Translations under genes and position numbers: made by a program
From: JALYNX01 sp963749415
GTDB lineage: Bacteria > Actinomycetota > Acidimicrobiia > Spongiisociales > ZC4RG35
Direction: 5' to 3'
Assembly (NCBI GenBank): GCA_963749415.1
Contig: CAVVMG010000001.1
Span: 2,542,001 to 2,606,000 of the forward strand
Length of the DNA: 64,000 bases
Notes under the pieces: model-generated
What the model saw: the letters and a program-made list of their open reading frames with translations, nothing else
What the model was told of the DNA's origin: nothing
Database searches by the model: none
Part shown: positions 8,477-17,223 of the stretch, one piece after another
Position numbering within the stretch: position 1 is the first letter of the stretch
How the letters are laid out: each line of letters opens with the position of its first letter

Positions 8477-9364
8477 ATGCGGCCGCGACGGCGGTTGACC
8501 CCCTATCTGTTGGCGGCGCCGGCCCTGGCACTATTCGCATTCGCGGTGCTGGGGCCGATAGTCGCCACCGGGGTTTTCAGCTTCTTCGAGTGGAACGGAT
8601 TCGGCCCGTTCCAGGCGGTCGGGCTCGACAACTACCTGCGCGCCTTCACCGACCCCATCTTCCGGGCATCGTTCCTCCACGTCACCATCTACATCGCGAT
8701 CACCATCGTCCTCGAGCTGGTGGTGGGGTTGCTCCTCGCCGGGTTGGTCACCGCCCGGCCCCGGGGCAGCGGGTTCTTCAGGGTCGCGTTCTTCATCCCG
8801 GTGATGCTGCCCATGGTGGTGGTGGCGGTGTTGTGGGGCTTTGTCTACAACCCCGACTTCGGATTGATCAACACCAGCCTCGAGGCAGTCGGGTTGGAGT
8901 CGTGGACCCGGGTCTGGCTCGGTGATACCCAAACAGCCCTGATCGCGGTGTCGGTGGTTTCGGGCTGGGTGTTCGCCGGGTTCTACATGGCGATCTTCTA
9001 CGCCGGGTTCAAGCAAATCCCCAACGAGGTCGTGGAAGCGGCTCAAATCGACGGGGCGACCGAGATCCAGGCGTTCTGGCGGGTCAAGGTCCCGATGATC
9101 CGGCATGTGATCGAGATCGCCCTCCTGTTGTGCATCACCGGGGGGTTGCAGGGATTCGACCTGGTCTACGTGCTCACCAACGGCGGCCCGTTCAACGCCA
9201 CCGAGATCCCGACCACCTATCTGGTGCGGATGGTGTTCCGCAACCAGGAGGTGGGCTACGGGTCGGCGATGGCGGTGATCATGACCGCAGTCGTCCTGGT
9301 CCTGGGCTTGGCCTACGTGCGTCTCCGGCGGGGCAGCCCTGAGATCGGTGAGGACCGGGCATGA
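8477..9364 (+). CDS. ABC sugar permease, MalF-like
   Basis: A 295-residue inner-membrane permease with about six transmembrane helices, the first at LLAAPALALFAFAVLGPIV. The cytoplasmic EAA loop, which contacts the ATPase, reads EVVEAAQIDGATEIQAFWRV followed by KVPM. The NGGPFNATEIPTTYL segment is typical of MalF/UgpA-type permeases. It forms a heterodimer with the next gene product; their start/stop overlap is 4 bp. No ATP-binding subunit is encoded in the operon, so a shared MsiK-type ATPase elsewhere is likely. Confidence 0.92.
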   Translation: MRPRRRLTPYLLAAPALALFAFAVLGPIVATGVFSFFEWNGFGPFQAVGLDNYLRAFTDPIFRASFLHVTIYIAITIVLELVVGLLLAGLVTARPRGSGFFRVAFFIPVMLPMVVVAVLWGFVYNPDFGLINTSLEAVGLESWTRVWLGDTQTALIAVSVVSGWVFAGFYMAIFYAGFKQIPNEVVEAAQIDGATEIQAFWRVKVPMIRHVIEIALLLCITGGLQGFDLVYVLTNGGPFNATEIPTTYLVRMVFRNQEVGYGSAMAVIMTAVVLVLGLAYVRLRRGSPEIGEDRA

Positions 9365-10185
9365 GAGGGATCCTCGGGAGCCGCGCCCTCTTCTACACCG
9401 TCATGGGGCTACTCGCCCTGGTCTACGGGTTCCCCCTGATGTGGATGGCATGGTCGAGCTTCAAGACCAATGCCGAGATCTTCGATTCGCCGCTGTCGCT
9501 GCCGACCAGCGTCGACTTCTCGAGGTGGGCGGAGGCCTGGGAGGTGGGCAACCTGGGCCGTTATGCGCTGAACAGCGTGATCGTGACCACGGTGTCGGTG
9601 GTCGCCATCCTGATCCTCGCCGCCCTGGCCGCCTTCGCGTTCAGTCGCTTCGAGTTTCGGGGCCGAGGGGTGCTCCTCGGTCTGTTCGCCTTCGGGCTCT
9701 TGATGCCGATCCAGTCCTATTTCATCGCTCAGAACTCGCTGTTCGAAATGCTGAACCTGAAGGACACCCGGTGGGCCCTGATCGTCCCCTATGCGGCGAT
9801 GGGGCTGTCGCTGGCGGTGTATTTGCTCAAGGTCTATCTGGACTCATTGCCCCGGGAGCTGTTCGAGGCGGCCCGGGTCGACGGCTGCGGTGACGCCCGG
9901 ATGTTCACCGTTCTGGTGCTGCCACTGCTCCGCCCCGGTCTGGCCACGGTCGCCATCTTCTCCGCCCTCAACGCCTGGAACGAGTTCCTGCTCGCCCTGC
10001 TCTACATCACCAACGACGCCCTGAAGACCATCCCCACGGGGCTCCTCGCCTTCTCGAGCCGCTACGTGACCGACTATCAGCTGCTTTTCGCCGCCCTCAC
10101 CATCATCACGCTCCCCATGGTCGCGGTGTACGTGATGTTCCACCGCCAGATCGTGGCCGGAGTTACGGAGGGCTCATTGAAGTGA
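9361..10185 (+). CDS. ABC sugar permease, MalG-like
   Basis: A 274-residue permease partner with about six transmembrane helices (first: LFYTVMGLLALVYGFPLMWM). The EAA loop reads PRELFEAARVDGCGDARMFT and is followed by VLVLPLLRPGLATVAIF, the standard MalG/UgpE arrangement. NAWNEFLLALLY is the conserved segment after the loop. ATG overlaps the previous stop and the TGA overlaps the next GTG, each by 4 bp. Together with the binding protein it should import an amino-sugar oligosaccharide or glycoconjugate fragment. Confidence 0.92.
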   Translation: MRGILGSRALFYTVMGLLALVYGFPLMWMAWSSFKTNAEIFDSPLSLPTSVDFSRWAEAWEVGNLGRYALNSVIVTTVSVVAILILAALAAFAFSRFEFRGRGVLLGLFAFGLLMPIQSYFIAQNSLFEMLNLKDTRWALIVPYAAMGLSLAVYLLKVYLDSLPRELFEAARVDGCGDARMFTVLVLPLLRPGLATVAIFSALNAWNEFLLALLYITNDALKTIPTGLLAFSSRYVTDYQLLFAALTIITLPMVAVYVMFHRQIVAGVTEGSLK

Positions 10186-11225
10186 CTGTGGTCATGCTGG
10201 TCATCGACGGGATCGGCAACCGCTCCGCGACGCCGGATGTGATGCCCACCCTCACCGAGTGGGGCCGGCGCGGCCTGGCCCGTCCCGACGGAGCGACCGC
10301 CGTGATGTGCTCGTCGACCTATCCCAACTTCGCCAGCATGGTCACCGGGCGTCTTCCTTCCGACCACGGCCTGTGGGCCAACGAGGTAGTGGTCGACGGT
10401 GCCATCCGGGCGGCCGGGGACGTCGGACCCCGGGTTCCTACATTCTTCGACACCGGCACCGAGGTGGTCGTCGGCGATCACAACCTGATCGGGGTCACCG
10501 CGGCGCATGAGGCGGCACGACACTGGCCCCCTTCGGGGGTGATCCCGCCGGGGTCGGCCGTCGACATGTTCGGCTACCTCACCGACGCGGAGGTGACTGC
10601 CCGGGTGATAGACGCCCTGGATCGGATGCCGGCGTTGCTGTTCGTCCAGCTGAACAGCCCGGACACCTTCGCCCACTGGCACGGGCCCGACTCCGATGAG
10701 GCGGTCGACGCCTACCGGGACCTGGATCGCAGCCTGGCAGAGATCGACCAGGCGTTCGATTTCGACCGGGACCTGCTCCTGGTCACCTCGGACCACGACC
10801 AGGAGACCGTCGATCCCTCCCAACGGATCGACCTCGCCACGATCGCCGAGAAGCGTGATCCCGCAGTGAGTGTGATCCATGAGGGCAGCGCAGCCGTTGT
10901 TGTGGGATCCGACGAGCCGGGCTGGCTGGGCGAGGTGCCAGGTGTCGAGAGCTGGGCGGCTGCGGCATCGGGCGTCGCCTTGGCTTTCAGCGAGCCGGGG
11001 TGGTGGTTCGCCCATCCCGACTTCCCCGACTTCAAAGGGGCCCACGGCGGGCCTAGGACCCGATCCACGATCGCGGTCGCCATGGGACCGGCTCCAATCC
11101 TGCAGGCGATCCGACCCCGTTTCCTCGGGCCTCGCCTCGGAGCCGAGGACTGGTACCACCTGGTGCGCACAGGGATCTCCGATCCTCGAGCCGTTTTGGG
11201 TTTGAGGGCCGGCGACAACGGGTAG
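10182..11225 (+). CDS. alkaline-phosphatase-superfamily phosphodiesterase (NPP-like)
   Basis: A 347-residue enzyme of the nucleotide pyrophosphatase/phosphodiesterase branch. Metal and nucleophile motifs are present in order: MLVIDGIGN (metal Asp), CSSTYPNFASMVTG (nucleophile region, Ser/Thr), SPDTFAHWHGP (Asp and His ligands), LVTSDHDQETVD (Asp-His) and AHGGPRTR (final His). There is no signal peptide, so it acts in the cytoplasm, unlike most NPPs. As last gene of the GH84 operon it probably removes a phosphate, phosphodiester or similar substituent from the imported sugar; that substrate assignment is inference. Translation is coupled to the permease (GTGA overlap). Confidence 0.82.
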   Translation: MTVVMLVIDGIGNRSATPDVMPTLTEWGRRGLARPDGATAVMCSSTYPNFASMVTGRLPSDHGLWANEVVVDGAIRAAGDVGPRVPTFFDTGTEVVVGDHNLIGVTAAHEAARHWPPSGVIPPGSAVDMFGYLTDAEVTARVIDALDRMPALLFVQLNSPDTFAHWHGPDSDEAVDAYRDLDRSLAEIDQAFDFDRDLLLVTSDHDQETVDPSQRIDLATIAEKRDPAVSVIHEGSAAVVVGSDEPGWLGEVPGVESWAAAASGVALAFSEPGWWFAHPDFPDFKGAHGGPRTRSTIAVAMGPAPILQAIRPRFLGPRLGAEDWYHLVRTGISDPRAVLGLRAGDNG

Positions 11226-11258
11226 GGCGCGCCTCATCGCGCTCAACTGGAGGAACCC

Positions 11259-12941
11259 ATGCGCCGCACCCTGGTAGTACTTGTAGCCCTCACCTGTGCC
11301 CTGGCCCTTTCCGTGCCAGGGTTTGCTGTTACCAACGCCGCCGAAGGCGAGGCGCAGGAATTCGTCGTCCTGTTTGCGGAAGGGGCCAGCACCGCCGAGG
11401 GTGTGGCCGCAGTCGAGGCCGCAGGTGGCGAGGTGGTCGCGGTCAACGAGGCCGTGGGCCTGGCCACCGTCACCGTCGCTCAACCAGAGAATTTCGTGAC
11501 CGAGGTCTCGGCGGAAGACGCCGTGTTCGGAGCCGCTCACAACGAGGTGATCGGGACCACCAGACCCGATGAGCGCAAGTTCGATGACGAGCGCCTGCAG
11601 TCGGAGCGCGACAACCAGATCGCGGGATCGTCCGAACGGCAATCACGCCGCGGCGAGGAGCCGCTGGCCTCTCTCCAGTGGGACATGGAGATGATCGACG
11701 CCACCGCCGACGGCAGTTATGACGAGCAGCAGGGGAACAAGAAGGTCCTGGTGGGGATCATCGACACCGGGATCGACGGGAGCCATCCCGACATTGCCAA
11801 GAACTTCAGCTCCAAGCTGAGCCGCAACTTCACGACCGACATCGAGCTGATCGATGGCCCATGCGCCGATGAGGCCGACGCCAACTGCGAGGACCCAGCC
11901 AATGTCGACGAGAACGGCCACGGCACCCACGTCGCCGGAACGGTCGCATCGCCGATCAACGGCCTCGGCACCTCAGGGGTCGCCCCCAAGGTGACCCTGG
12001 TCAACTTGCGCGCCGGACAGGACTCCGGATTCTTCTTCCTCCCCGCGGTGGTGAATGCCTTGACCTATGCCGGGGACAAGGGGATCGATGTGGTGAATAT
12101 GAGCTTCTACACCGACCCCTGGCTCTACAACTGCCCGGCGGCCGATGACGCCGACCCGGCGGTCCTCCCCGAGCACCTGATCGAGATGCAAACCATCATC
12201 CAGGCCCACTTCCGGGCCATGGAGTACGCCCACGAGCATGGGGTGACCCTGGTCGGTTCGCTGGGGAACAGCCACATCGACCTGGGGGCGGGATCCAAGT
12301 TCGACGACACCAGCCCCGACTTCCCTCCGGGAGCCGCGTTCGCTCGTACGGTGAACAACGACTGCATCGACCTTCCGGTGGAAGGCCCGCATGTGATCGG
12401 CGTCTCCGCACTGGGCCCGAGCACGGCCAAGGCGGATTACTCCAATTACGGAGTGGAGCAGATCACTGTCAGCGCACCGGGCGGCTACTTCCGTGACGGC
12501 TTCGGCACCCCAACCCATCGGACAGTTGGCAACCTGGTGCTGGCTCCATACCCGGAGAATGTGGGGATCGAGCTCGGCGACATCGACGTCAATGGGGAGC
12601 CGACCAACGAGTTCGTGATCAAGGACTGCAAGGGCGACACGTGCGCCTACTACCAGTACCTGCAAGGAACCTCGATGGCGGCACCACACGTAACCGGCGT
12701 TGTGGCACTGATCGTCAGTGAGGACGGGAGCAACGGACGGCGTGGGTTCGGGATGGATCCCCGCCGGGTGGAACGCACCTTGACCAGGTCCGCCACCGAG
12801 ACCGAGTGCCCCACCCCCAACCCGTTCTCCTATGAGAACGTTGGCCGCGGCCCGGAGTACACCGCCTTCTGTGAGGGCGACGAGGACTTCAACGGGTTCT
12901 ACGGACACGGAATCGTGAACGCCGAGGAGGCGGTCGACTAG
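11259..12941 (+). CDS. secreted S8 family serine protease (subtilase)
   Basis: A 560-residue exported subtilisin-like protease. A signal peptide (about residues 1-28, MRRTLVVLVALTCALALSVP) is followed by a propeptide-like region to about residue 140. The catalytic triad is complete: GIIDTGIDGSHPDIA (Asp), DENGHGTHVAGTVAS (His) and YLQGTSMAAPHVTGVVAL (Ser); the oxyanion Asn is in GSLGNSH. The protein ends shortly after the catalytic domain without an anchor, so it is probably released. The ATG has a good GGAGG site upstream. It begins 33 bp after the GH84 operon and may be read from it or alone; a strong hairpin follows. Confidence 0.93.
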   Translation: MRRTLVVLVALTCALALSVPGFAVTNAAEGEAQEFVVLFAEGASTAEGVAAVEAAGGEVVAVNEAVGLATVTVAQPENFVTEVSAEDAVFGAAHNEVIGTTRPDERKFDDERLQSERDNQIAGSSERQSRRGEEPLASLQWDMEMIDATADGSYDEQQGNKKVLVGIIDTGIDGSHPDIAKNFSSKLSRNFTTDIELIDGPCADEADANCEDPANVDENGHGTHVAGTVASPINGLGTSGVAPKVTLVNLRAGQDSGFFFLPAVVNALTYAGDKGIDVVNMSFYTDPWLYNCPAADDADPAVLPEHLIEMQTIIQAHFRAMEYAHEHGVTLVGSLGNSHIDLGAGSKFDDTSPDFPPGAAFARTVNNDCIDLPVEGPHVIGVSALGPSTAKADYSNYGVEQITVSAPGGYFRDGFGTPTHRTVGNLVLAPYPENVGIELGDIDVNGEPTNEFVIKDCKGDTCAYYQYLQGTSMAAPHVTGVVALIVSEDGSNGRRGFGMDPRRVERTLTRSATETECPTPNPFSYENVGRGPEYTAFCEGDEDFNGFYGHGIVNAEEAVD

Positions 12942-12961
12942 CTCCCGACAAATGGTCCCCT

Positions 12962-12994
12962 GACTCGGCGGCGGGATTTCCCCGCCGCCGAGTC
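12962..12994 (+). terminator. hairpin terminator after the subtilase gene
   Basis: A perfect 14-bp stem (GACTCGGCGGCGGG, 12962-12975, pairing with 12981-12994) with the 5-nt loop ATTTC. No T tract follows, which is common for terminators in GC-rich actinobacteria. Confidence 0.65.
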
Positions 12995-13029
12995 GCGTTG
13001 TGGAGCCTGCCTATTTCCGCCCTACTCAT

Positions 13030-14475
13030 ATGGTTGAACATGTGATCAGAGATCGCTACCAGCTGATCGAGGAGATCGGGAACGGGGGCATGGCCACCGT
13101 ATGGAAGGCGAATGACACCTTGCTCGGCCGAGCGGTCGCGATCAAGCGCCTTCTCCCCCACCTGGCCAAAGACCCGGGAGCGGCCGGTAGGTTCAAACGC
13201 GAGGCGCATGCTGCAGCTGGTCTCAGCCATCCCGGGATCGTGACTGTGTTCGACACCGGTGAGGACGATGAGGGGCCATTCATCGTCCTCGAGTTGATTG
13301 AGGGACAGACCCTCGCCGCGAAAGTAGCGGAGGTTGGGGCCCTCAGTCCGACAGAGGTTGTCGACGTTGTCGCCCAAGCAGCTAGCGCGCTCGATCATGC
13401 CCATTCTCTGGGCGTCGTACATCGTGACATCAAACCAGCCAACCTGATCGTCGACCCCGATGGACGGGTGCGTCTCACTGATTTCGGAATCGCGAGGACG
13501 ATCGAATACTCGACAACCATCACTGCCGCTGGCGAGCTGGTGGGCACTATCGCATATATGGCTCCAGAGCTTCTGCAGGGCGCCACGGCAACAGCGTCAT
13601 CGGATATCTACTCCCTGGCCGCTGTCACCTACGAGCTGTTGGCGGGCAGGCCGCCGTTCGAGGCCGAGACACCTGCCGCGATGCTCGAGGCCGTCCACTC
13701 AACCGATCCACCCGGCTTGCGGGGGTTAGTCCCGATCGACATGGCCACTGCCGTGGCCCTTGGGATGTCGAAAGAGCCAAGGTCGCGCCCGGCGAGCGCC
13801 CGAGAATTCGCCGCGGCTCTGACCGGGACGGCCACATTGGTTCTTGCCCCCCCATATTTGGCTCCAGCGCCACCATCGCCGCCATCACCGTCGGTTGTTG
13901 GATCCGACGAACCGACTCTGGTGGGTATCCCACCCCTTCGTATGGATCCCGAGCCAATTGCCCCCGAGAGCAGGCGACCCCGTTGGCCAGTGCTCGTAGC
14001 GGCGTTGGTGCTTGTCGGTTTGTCAGTCGCCGCGTTGACGAACAACCGGTCCCCGGGGGGACCGGATGAGCAGGGCGAGGGCCTTCTGGCCGCAGACACC
14101 ACGACCACCTCACCCGTCACCACGACCGCCATTCCGGTCACCTCGACGACCGCGGCATCCAACACAACAGTCCCGTTGGACAGCCCCGAGAGTGTCGCCA
14201 CCGAGATCGAGATGCTTCTCGTCACTCTCGGACCCCCAGATTTCAAAGGGAAAGACGTGCGCCAGGTCGAGGACCGGCTCGCCCAGGTGATGGAGACATG
14301 GGAGTCCGGGGAGGATGACGACCTGAGAAGGGAACTGGAGAGAGCCTTTGAGGCGGTCGAACGGCTGGACGAATCCGCGGAACGCGTCCAGCTCAACGAG
14401 TTGTTCATCGAGCTTGCCGCGCTGATGGGGTTCGAGGTGGACCAGAGCCCGCAAGGGGGCGACCAAGACGATTGA
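13030..14475 (+). CDS. membrane Ser/Thr protein kinase, PknB-like
   Basis: A 481-residue receptor-type kinase. The kinase domain (about 5-265) has GNGGMATVWKA (Gly loop), VAIKRLL (catalytic Lys), VHRDIKPANLI (catalytic loop), LTDFGIART (DFG) and GTIAYMAPE. A Pro-rich juxtamembrane stretch leads to one transmembrane helix (WPVLVAALVLVGLSVAAL, about 317-334), a Thr/Ser-rich linker, and an extracellular helical domain of about 90 residues in place of PASTA repeats. The ATG giving MVEHVIRDRYQL is chosen because it sits just before the kinase fold; a GTG at 13000 is possible. The extracellular part is not a known sensor domain to me. Confidence 0.9.
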   Translation: MVEHVIRDRYQLIEEIGNGGMATVWKANDTLLGRAVAIKRLLPHLAKDPGAAGRFKREAHAAAGLSHPGIVTVFDTGEDDEGPFIVLELIEGQTLAAKVAEVGALSPTEVVDVVAQAASALDHAHSLGVVHRDIKPANLIVDPDGRVRLTDFGIARTIEYSTTITAAGELVGTIAYMAPELLQGATATASSDIYSLAAVTYELLAGRPPFEAETPAAMLEAVHSTDPPGLRGLVPIDMATAVALGMSKEPRSRPASAREFAAALTGTATLVLAPPYLAPAPPSPPSPSVVGSDEPTLVGIPPLRMDPEPIAPESRRPRWPVLVAALVLVGLSVAALTNNRSPGGPDEQGEGLLAADTTTTSPVTTTAIPVTSTTAASNTTVPLDSPESVATEIEMLLVTLGPPDFKGKDVRQVEDRLAQVMETWESGEDDDLRRELERAFEAVERLDESAERVQLNELFIELAALMGFEVDQSPQGGDQDD

Positions 14476-14506
14476 CCTGTCGTTGAACCCGGTGGCAGGC
14501 CGGGTT

Positions 14507-15451
14507 CTACGGAGCGGCTGGCTCTTCGGGCGTCGTGGTCCCTGTGGTCGAGCCCTCCGGGGTGGGCAATGGGATCACGGGTGTCGGGCCGTCGCTCCCC
14601 AGCAGGTAGACGATGGCCTGATCGTTGAGCGCCTCCACGACACGCAGCTGAAGCAGGTCGGGGGTCAGCGACTCGGAGATAAGGCGGTTGGCCTCGGCCT
14701 CGGCAGTCGCGGTGATCACCCGAGTCTCGGCATCGATCCGGGCCTGGTCCTGTCGGAACTGGGCTCGCTGGGCATCTTGCTCGGCCTGGAGCTTGGACTC
14801 GATCGAGGCTTGAAGCTCAGGGGTCGCCGCGATGTCCCGCAACTGGACCCCGTCGACCGCCAGTCCGCGGGGCACGAACTCTCCGAGCAGGGACTCCTCG
14901 ATGCAGCGCTCGACGTCGGGTCGCTGCGTAGTCCGTGCCAGTTCGAACCGGTATTTGGAGATGCAATCCCGCACCGCCGAGCGCGAAACCGGGCGCACGA
15001 TCACCTCGCGATATCCGGTGCCCAACGAGCGGTAGACCTTCGATGCTTCCGATCCGACCAGATGCCAGAGAATGGTGATCTCAACCCGCACCGACGCATT
15101 CTCCAGTGAGACCGCGGTGATCGCGTCGGCCCGATCGGCTGCCTCCCCCTCGCCCGCGGTATCGGTATAGGTCGATTCCTGCGTCCGAACCGAAAGTGCC
15201 CGCACCGAGGCGAACGGGTTGCGGAGGTGGAAACCTTCCTCGAGTGGAGCTTCGGCCGTGCCGAAGAGCACCGGCACCGCCACCTCACCGGGAGGGACGA
15301 TGGTCAGCGTCGAAGCCACCACCAGCAGTCCGGCCACGGCGACTCCACCCCAGCCGAGCCGGTTGAAGAGAGTGTCCATGGCTGGGTCGTCCCACCTTCT
15401 GATCGCGAGGAACAGCCCAACCGCAGCCAGAACGATGGCGACAAAGATCAT
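14507..15451 (-). CDS. SPFH/band 7 (prohibitin-like) membrane protein
   Basis: A 314-residue membrane-anchored SPFH protein. Two N-terminal hydrophobic segments (MIFVAIVLAAVGLFLAI and VAVAGLLVVASTLTIVPPG) precede the band 7 domain (VPVLFGTAEAPLEEGFHLRNPF to about residue 200), followed by an Ala/Glu/Gln-rich coiled coil (QDAQRAQFRQDQARIDAETR) and a Pro/Thr-rich tail. Such proteins form rings in membrane microdomains and often control proteases. The start is fixed by AAGGAAG just upstream of the ATG. It is convergent with the kinase gene. Confidence 0.88.
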   Translation of the reverse strand: MIFVAIVLAAVGLFLAIRRWDDPAMDTLFNRLGWGGVAVAGLLVVASTLTIVPPGEVAVPVLFGTAEAPLEEGFHLRNPFASVRALSVRTQESTYTDTAGEGEAADRADAITAVSLENASVRVEITILWHLVGSEASKVYRSLGTGYREVIVRPVSRSAVRDCISKYRFELARTTQRPDVERCIEESLLGEFVPRGLAVDGVQLRDIAATPELQASIESKLQAEQDAQRAQFRQDQARIDAETRVITATAEAEANRLISESLTPDLLQLRVVEALNDQAIVYLLGSDGPTPVIPLPTPEGSTTGTTTPEEPAAP

Positions 15452-15604
15452 CAGAACTTCCTTGTTCTCGTCGGTGGTGACACGACCAGGGCGCGCCGAC
15501 ACCACCACGGTGTGGTTCCGGCGTCGGTTGACGGAATGTCAGGCCCCTTCTACGTCAACGAACGGTAGTAGTGCCCGGCGCGATGGCACCGGGCGAGGCG
15601 TTGC

Positions 15605-16396
15605 TCAGCGTTTGACCGAGTCGGCGAGGATCCGGTGCACCTCGTCGAGCCCATCGGTGAGGGCGGCCGGGCCGGGCTGGAGGATGATCGACGAGTCGAT
15701 CTCGTGGACTTCTCGATTGGTGATCGCCGGCACCCGGTCCCAGTTCGGGCGCTGATAGATGTGGTCGAACTGCACCTTCTTCCCGCACCAGGAAGCGAGG
15801 ATCACCTCGGGGTCACGAGCGGCGACCTGGGCCGGGTCGGCGATGATTCGGTCCTTGGCCAGCGAGCACGATGAGAGCTCGGGAAACACGTCATCGCCTC
15901 CGGCGACCCGGATCACTTCGGCGACCCATTGGATCCCGGTGATCATTGGGTCGTGCCACTCCTCGAAATAGACCGTGGGACGGTGCGGGAATTCGGAGGA
16001 TGCCGCCCGGACCTCCTCGACATGGGCGGCCAGCGAATCCGCGTAGTCATCGGCTCGCTCCGCGGCACCGACCATCGCCCCCAACCGACGCACATAGGAG
16101 AGGATCCCATCGATCGAGCGGTGATTGCTGATCCACACCTCGACTCCGGCCTTGATCAGGTCGCGGGCGATGTCGGCCTGGATATCGGAGAAGCCGATCA
16201 CCAGGTCGGGCTCGAGGGCCACGATTTCCTCGATGTGGGCGCTGGTGAATGCGGAGACCCTTGGTTTCTCTTTGCGAGCCCGAGCCGGGCGGACCGTGAA
16301 GGTAGTGATCCCCACGATTCGGTCTGCCTCCCCCAAGGCATAGAGAACTTCGGTCGGCTCCTCGGTGAGACAGACGATGCGTTCCGGATACGCCAT
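15605..16396 (-). CDS. BtuF/FhuD-like substrate-binding protein, no signal peptide
   Basis: A 263-residue periplasmic-binding fold of the cobalamin/siderophore type. It begins RIVCLTEEPTEVLYALGEAD, contains PRVSAFTSAHIEEIVALEPD and LVIGFSDIQADIARDL, and ends with the usual helix. The start codon is immediately followed by the mature fold: there is no signal peptide or lipobox. The ATG lies 6 nt after TACCCT (16403-16408, minus strand), which supports this start and argues against a missed upstream signal. No permease or ATPase gene is nearby. It may be cytoplasmic, with ligand unknown (corrinoid is the usual family guess). Confidence 0.8.
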   Translation of the reverse strand: MAYPERIVCLTEEPTEVLYALGEADRIVGITTFTVRPARARKEKPRVSAFTSAHIEEIVALEPDLVIGFSDIQADIARDLIKAGVEVWISNHRSIDGILSYVRRLGAMVGAAERADDYADSLAAHVEEVRAASSEFPHRPTVYFEEWHDPMITGIQWVAEVIRVAGGDDVFPELSSCSLAKDRIIADPAQVAARDPEVILASWCGKKVQFDHIYQRPNWDRVPAITNREVHEIDSSIILQPGPAALTDGLDEVHRILADSVKR

Positions 16397-16402
16397 CGGG
16401 AG

Positions 16403-16440
16403 AGGGTAGGGCCGGTGCCCCTGCTCGCTTCGTCTAGGTT
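16403..16440. promoter_or_regulatory. back-to-back leaderless promoters
   Basis: TACCCT on the minus strand (16403-16408) lies 6 nt before the BtuF-like ATG, and TAGGTT on the plus strand (16435-16440) lies 6 nt before the DUF2255 ATG. Neither gene has a ribosome binding site. The 50-bp gap therefore holds two divergent -10 boxes. Confidence 0.55.
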
Positions 16441-16446
16441 TGACCC

Positions 16447-16812
16447 ATGGCCCTGAGCGCTGAGCAACTGGAGCGGATCTCCGACAACCAGATGGTGGAG
16501 ATCGAGACCCGAAAGGGCGAACGGTCCCGCCGCACGATCATTTGGGTGGTTGTCGACGACGGCGAGGTGTTCGTGCGCTCGGTGAGGGGACAAGCCGGGC
16601 ACTGGTACCAGCGGGCAGTGGCCGACCCCGAGGTGGCGCTGATCGTGGGCGACGACCGCTACCCGTTCCGGGCCCACCCCGCCTCAGATCCGGAGTCGGT
16701 GGAACGGACCTCGGAGGCGTTGCGACGCAAGTACCGGCCGGGACGCTCCCTGGACGCGATGCTGGCCCCAAACGTGCTGGAGACCACACTCCGCTTGGAG
16801 TCGGACGACTGA
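16447..16812 (+). CDS. DUF2255 family protein
   Basis: A 121-residue protein with the DUF2255 pattern: a basic N-terminal segment (IETRKGERSRRTIIWVVVDD), then VFVRSVRGQAGHWYQRAVAD and a C-terminal RRKYRPGRSLDAML. The fold is related to split-barrel flavin/deazaflavin-binding proteins, but no cofactor role is proven for this family. Leaderless start as described for the upstream promoter. The VOC gene on the other strand converges with it, 10 bp apart. Confidence 0.8.
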   Translation: MALSAEQLERISDNQMVEIETRKGERSRRTIIWVVVDDGEVFVRSVRGQAGHWYQRAVADPEVALIVGDDRYPFRAHPASDPESVERTSEALRRKYRPGRSLDAMLAPNVLETTLRLESDD

Positions 16813-16822
16813 CGAGAGGCCG

Positions 16823-17194
16823 TCAGGAGGGTGGCGGCAATTCCTGTACCGACCAGGAGTTGCCGTCGGGATCGCTGAAGAACACGAACCGGCCCCAGGG
16901 AAAGTCGTTGATCTCACTGACCTCGACTCCCCTGCCTTCCAATTCCGCCCGGGCCTCCGTGATGTCGGCGACGACCATCTGTACCCCTTTCACCGAGCCC
17001 GGTGGAGCGTCGATCACTCCCCGCCCGATGGTGATGGAGCAGGCCGACCCCGGCGGGGTGAGTTGGACGAAGCGGATTTCGTCGCTGACCTCGTGGTCAT
17101 GATCGAGGACGAAGCCCGCCTGTTGCGTGTAGAAGTCCTTGGCCCGATCGACGTCGGACACCGGAATCCCGATCAGCTCGATCTTCCAATCCAT
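16823..17194 (-). CDS. VOC family (glyoxalase/bleomycin resistance-like) protein
   Basis: A 123-residue single VOC domain made of two beta-alpha-beta-beta-beta modules: IELIGIPVSDVDRAKDFYTQ starts the first and VKGVQMVVADITEARAEL the second, ending FFSDPDGNSWSVQELP. A Glu of the last strand (QEL) is in the usual metal-ligand position. Substrate unknown. It follows a small membrane protein gene by 29 bp on the same strand, so the two are probably co-transcribed. Confidence 0.85.
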   Translation of the reverse strand: MDWKIELIGIPVSDVDRAKDFYTQQAGFVLDHDHEVSDEIRFVQLTPPGSACSITIGRGVIDAPPGSVKGVQMVVADITEARAELEGRGVEVSEINDFPWGRFVFFSDPDGNSWSVQELPPPS

Positions 17195-17223
17195 CGCGGG
17201 ATCATTCCCCCAAGCGGGGAGAT

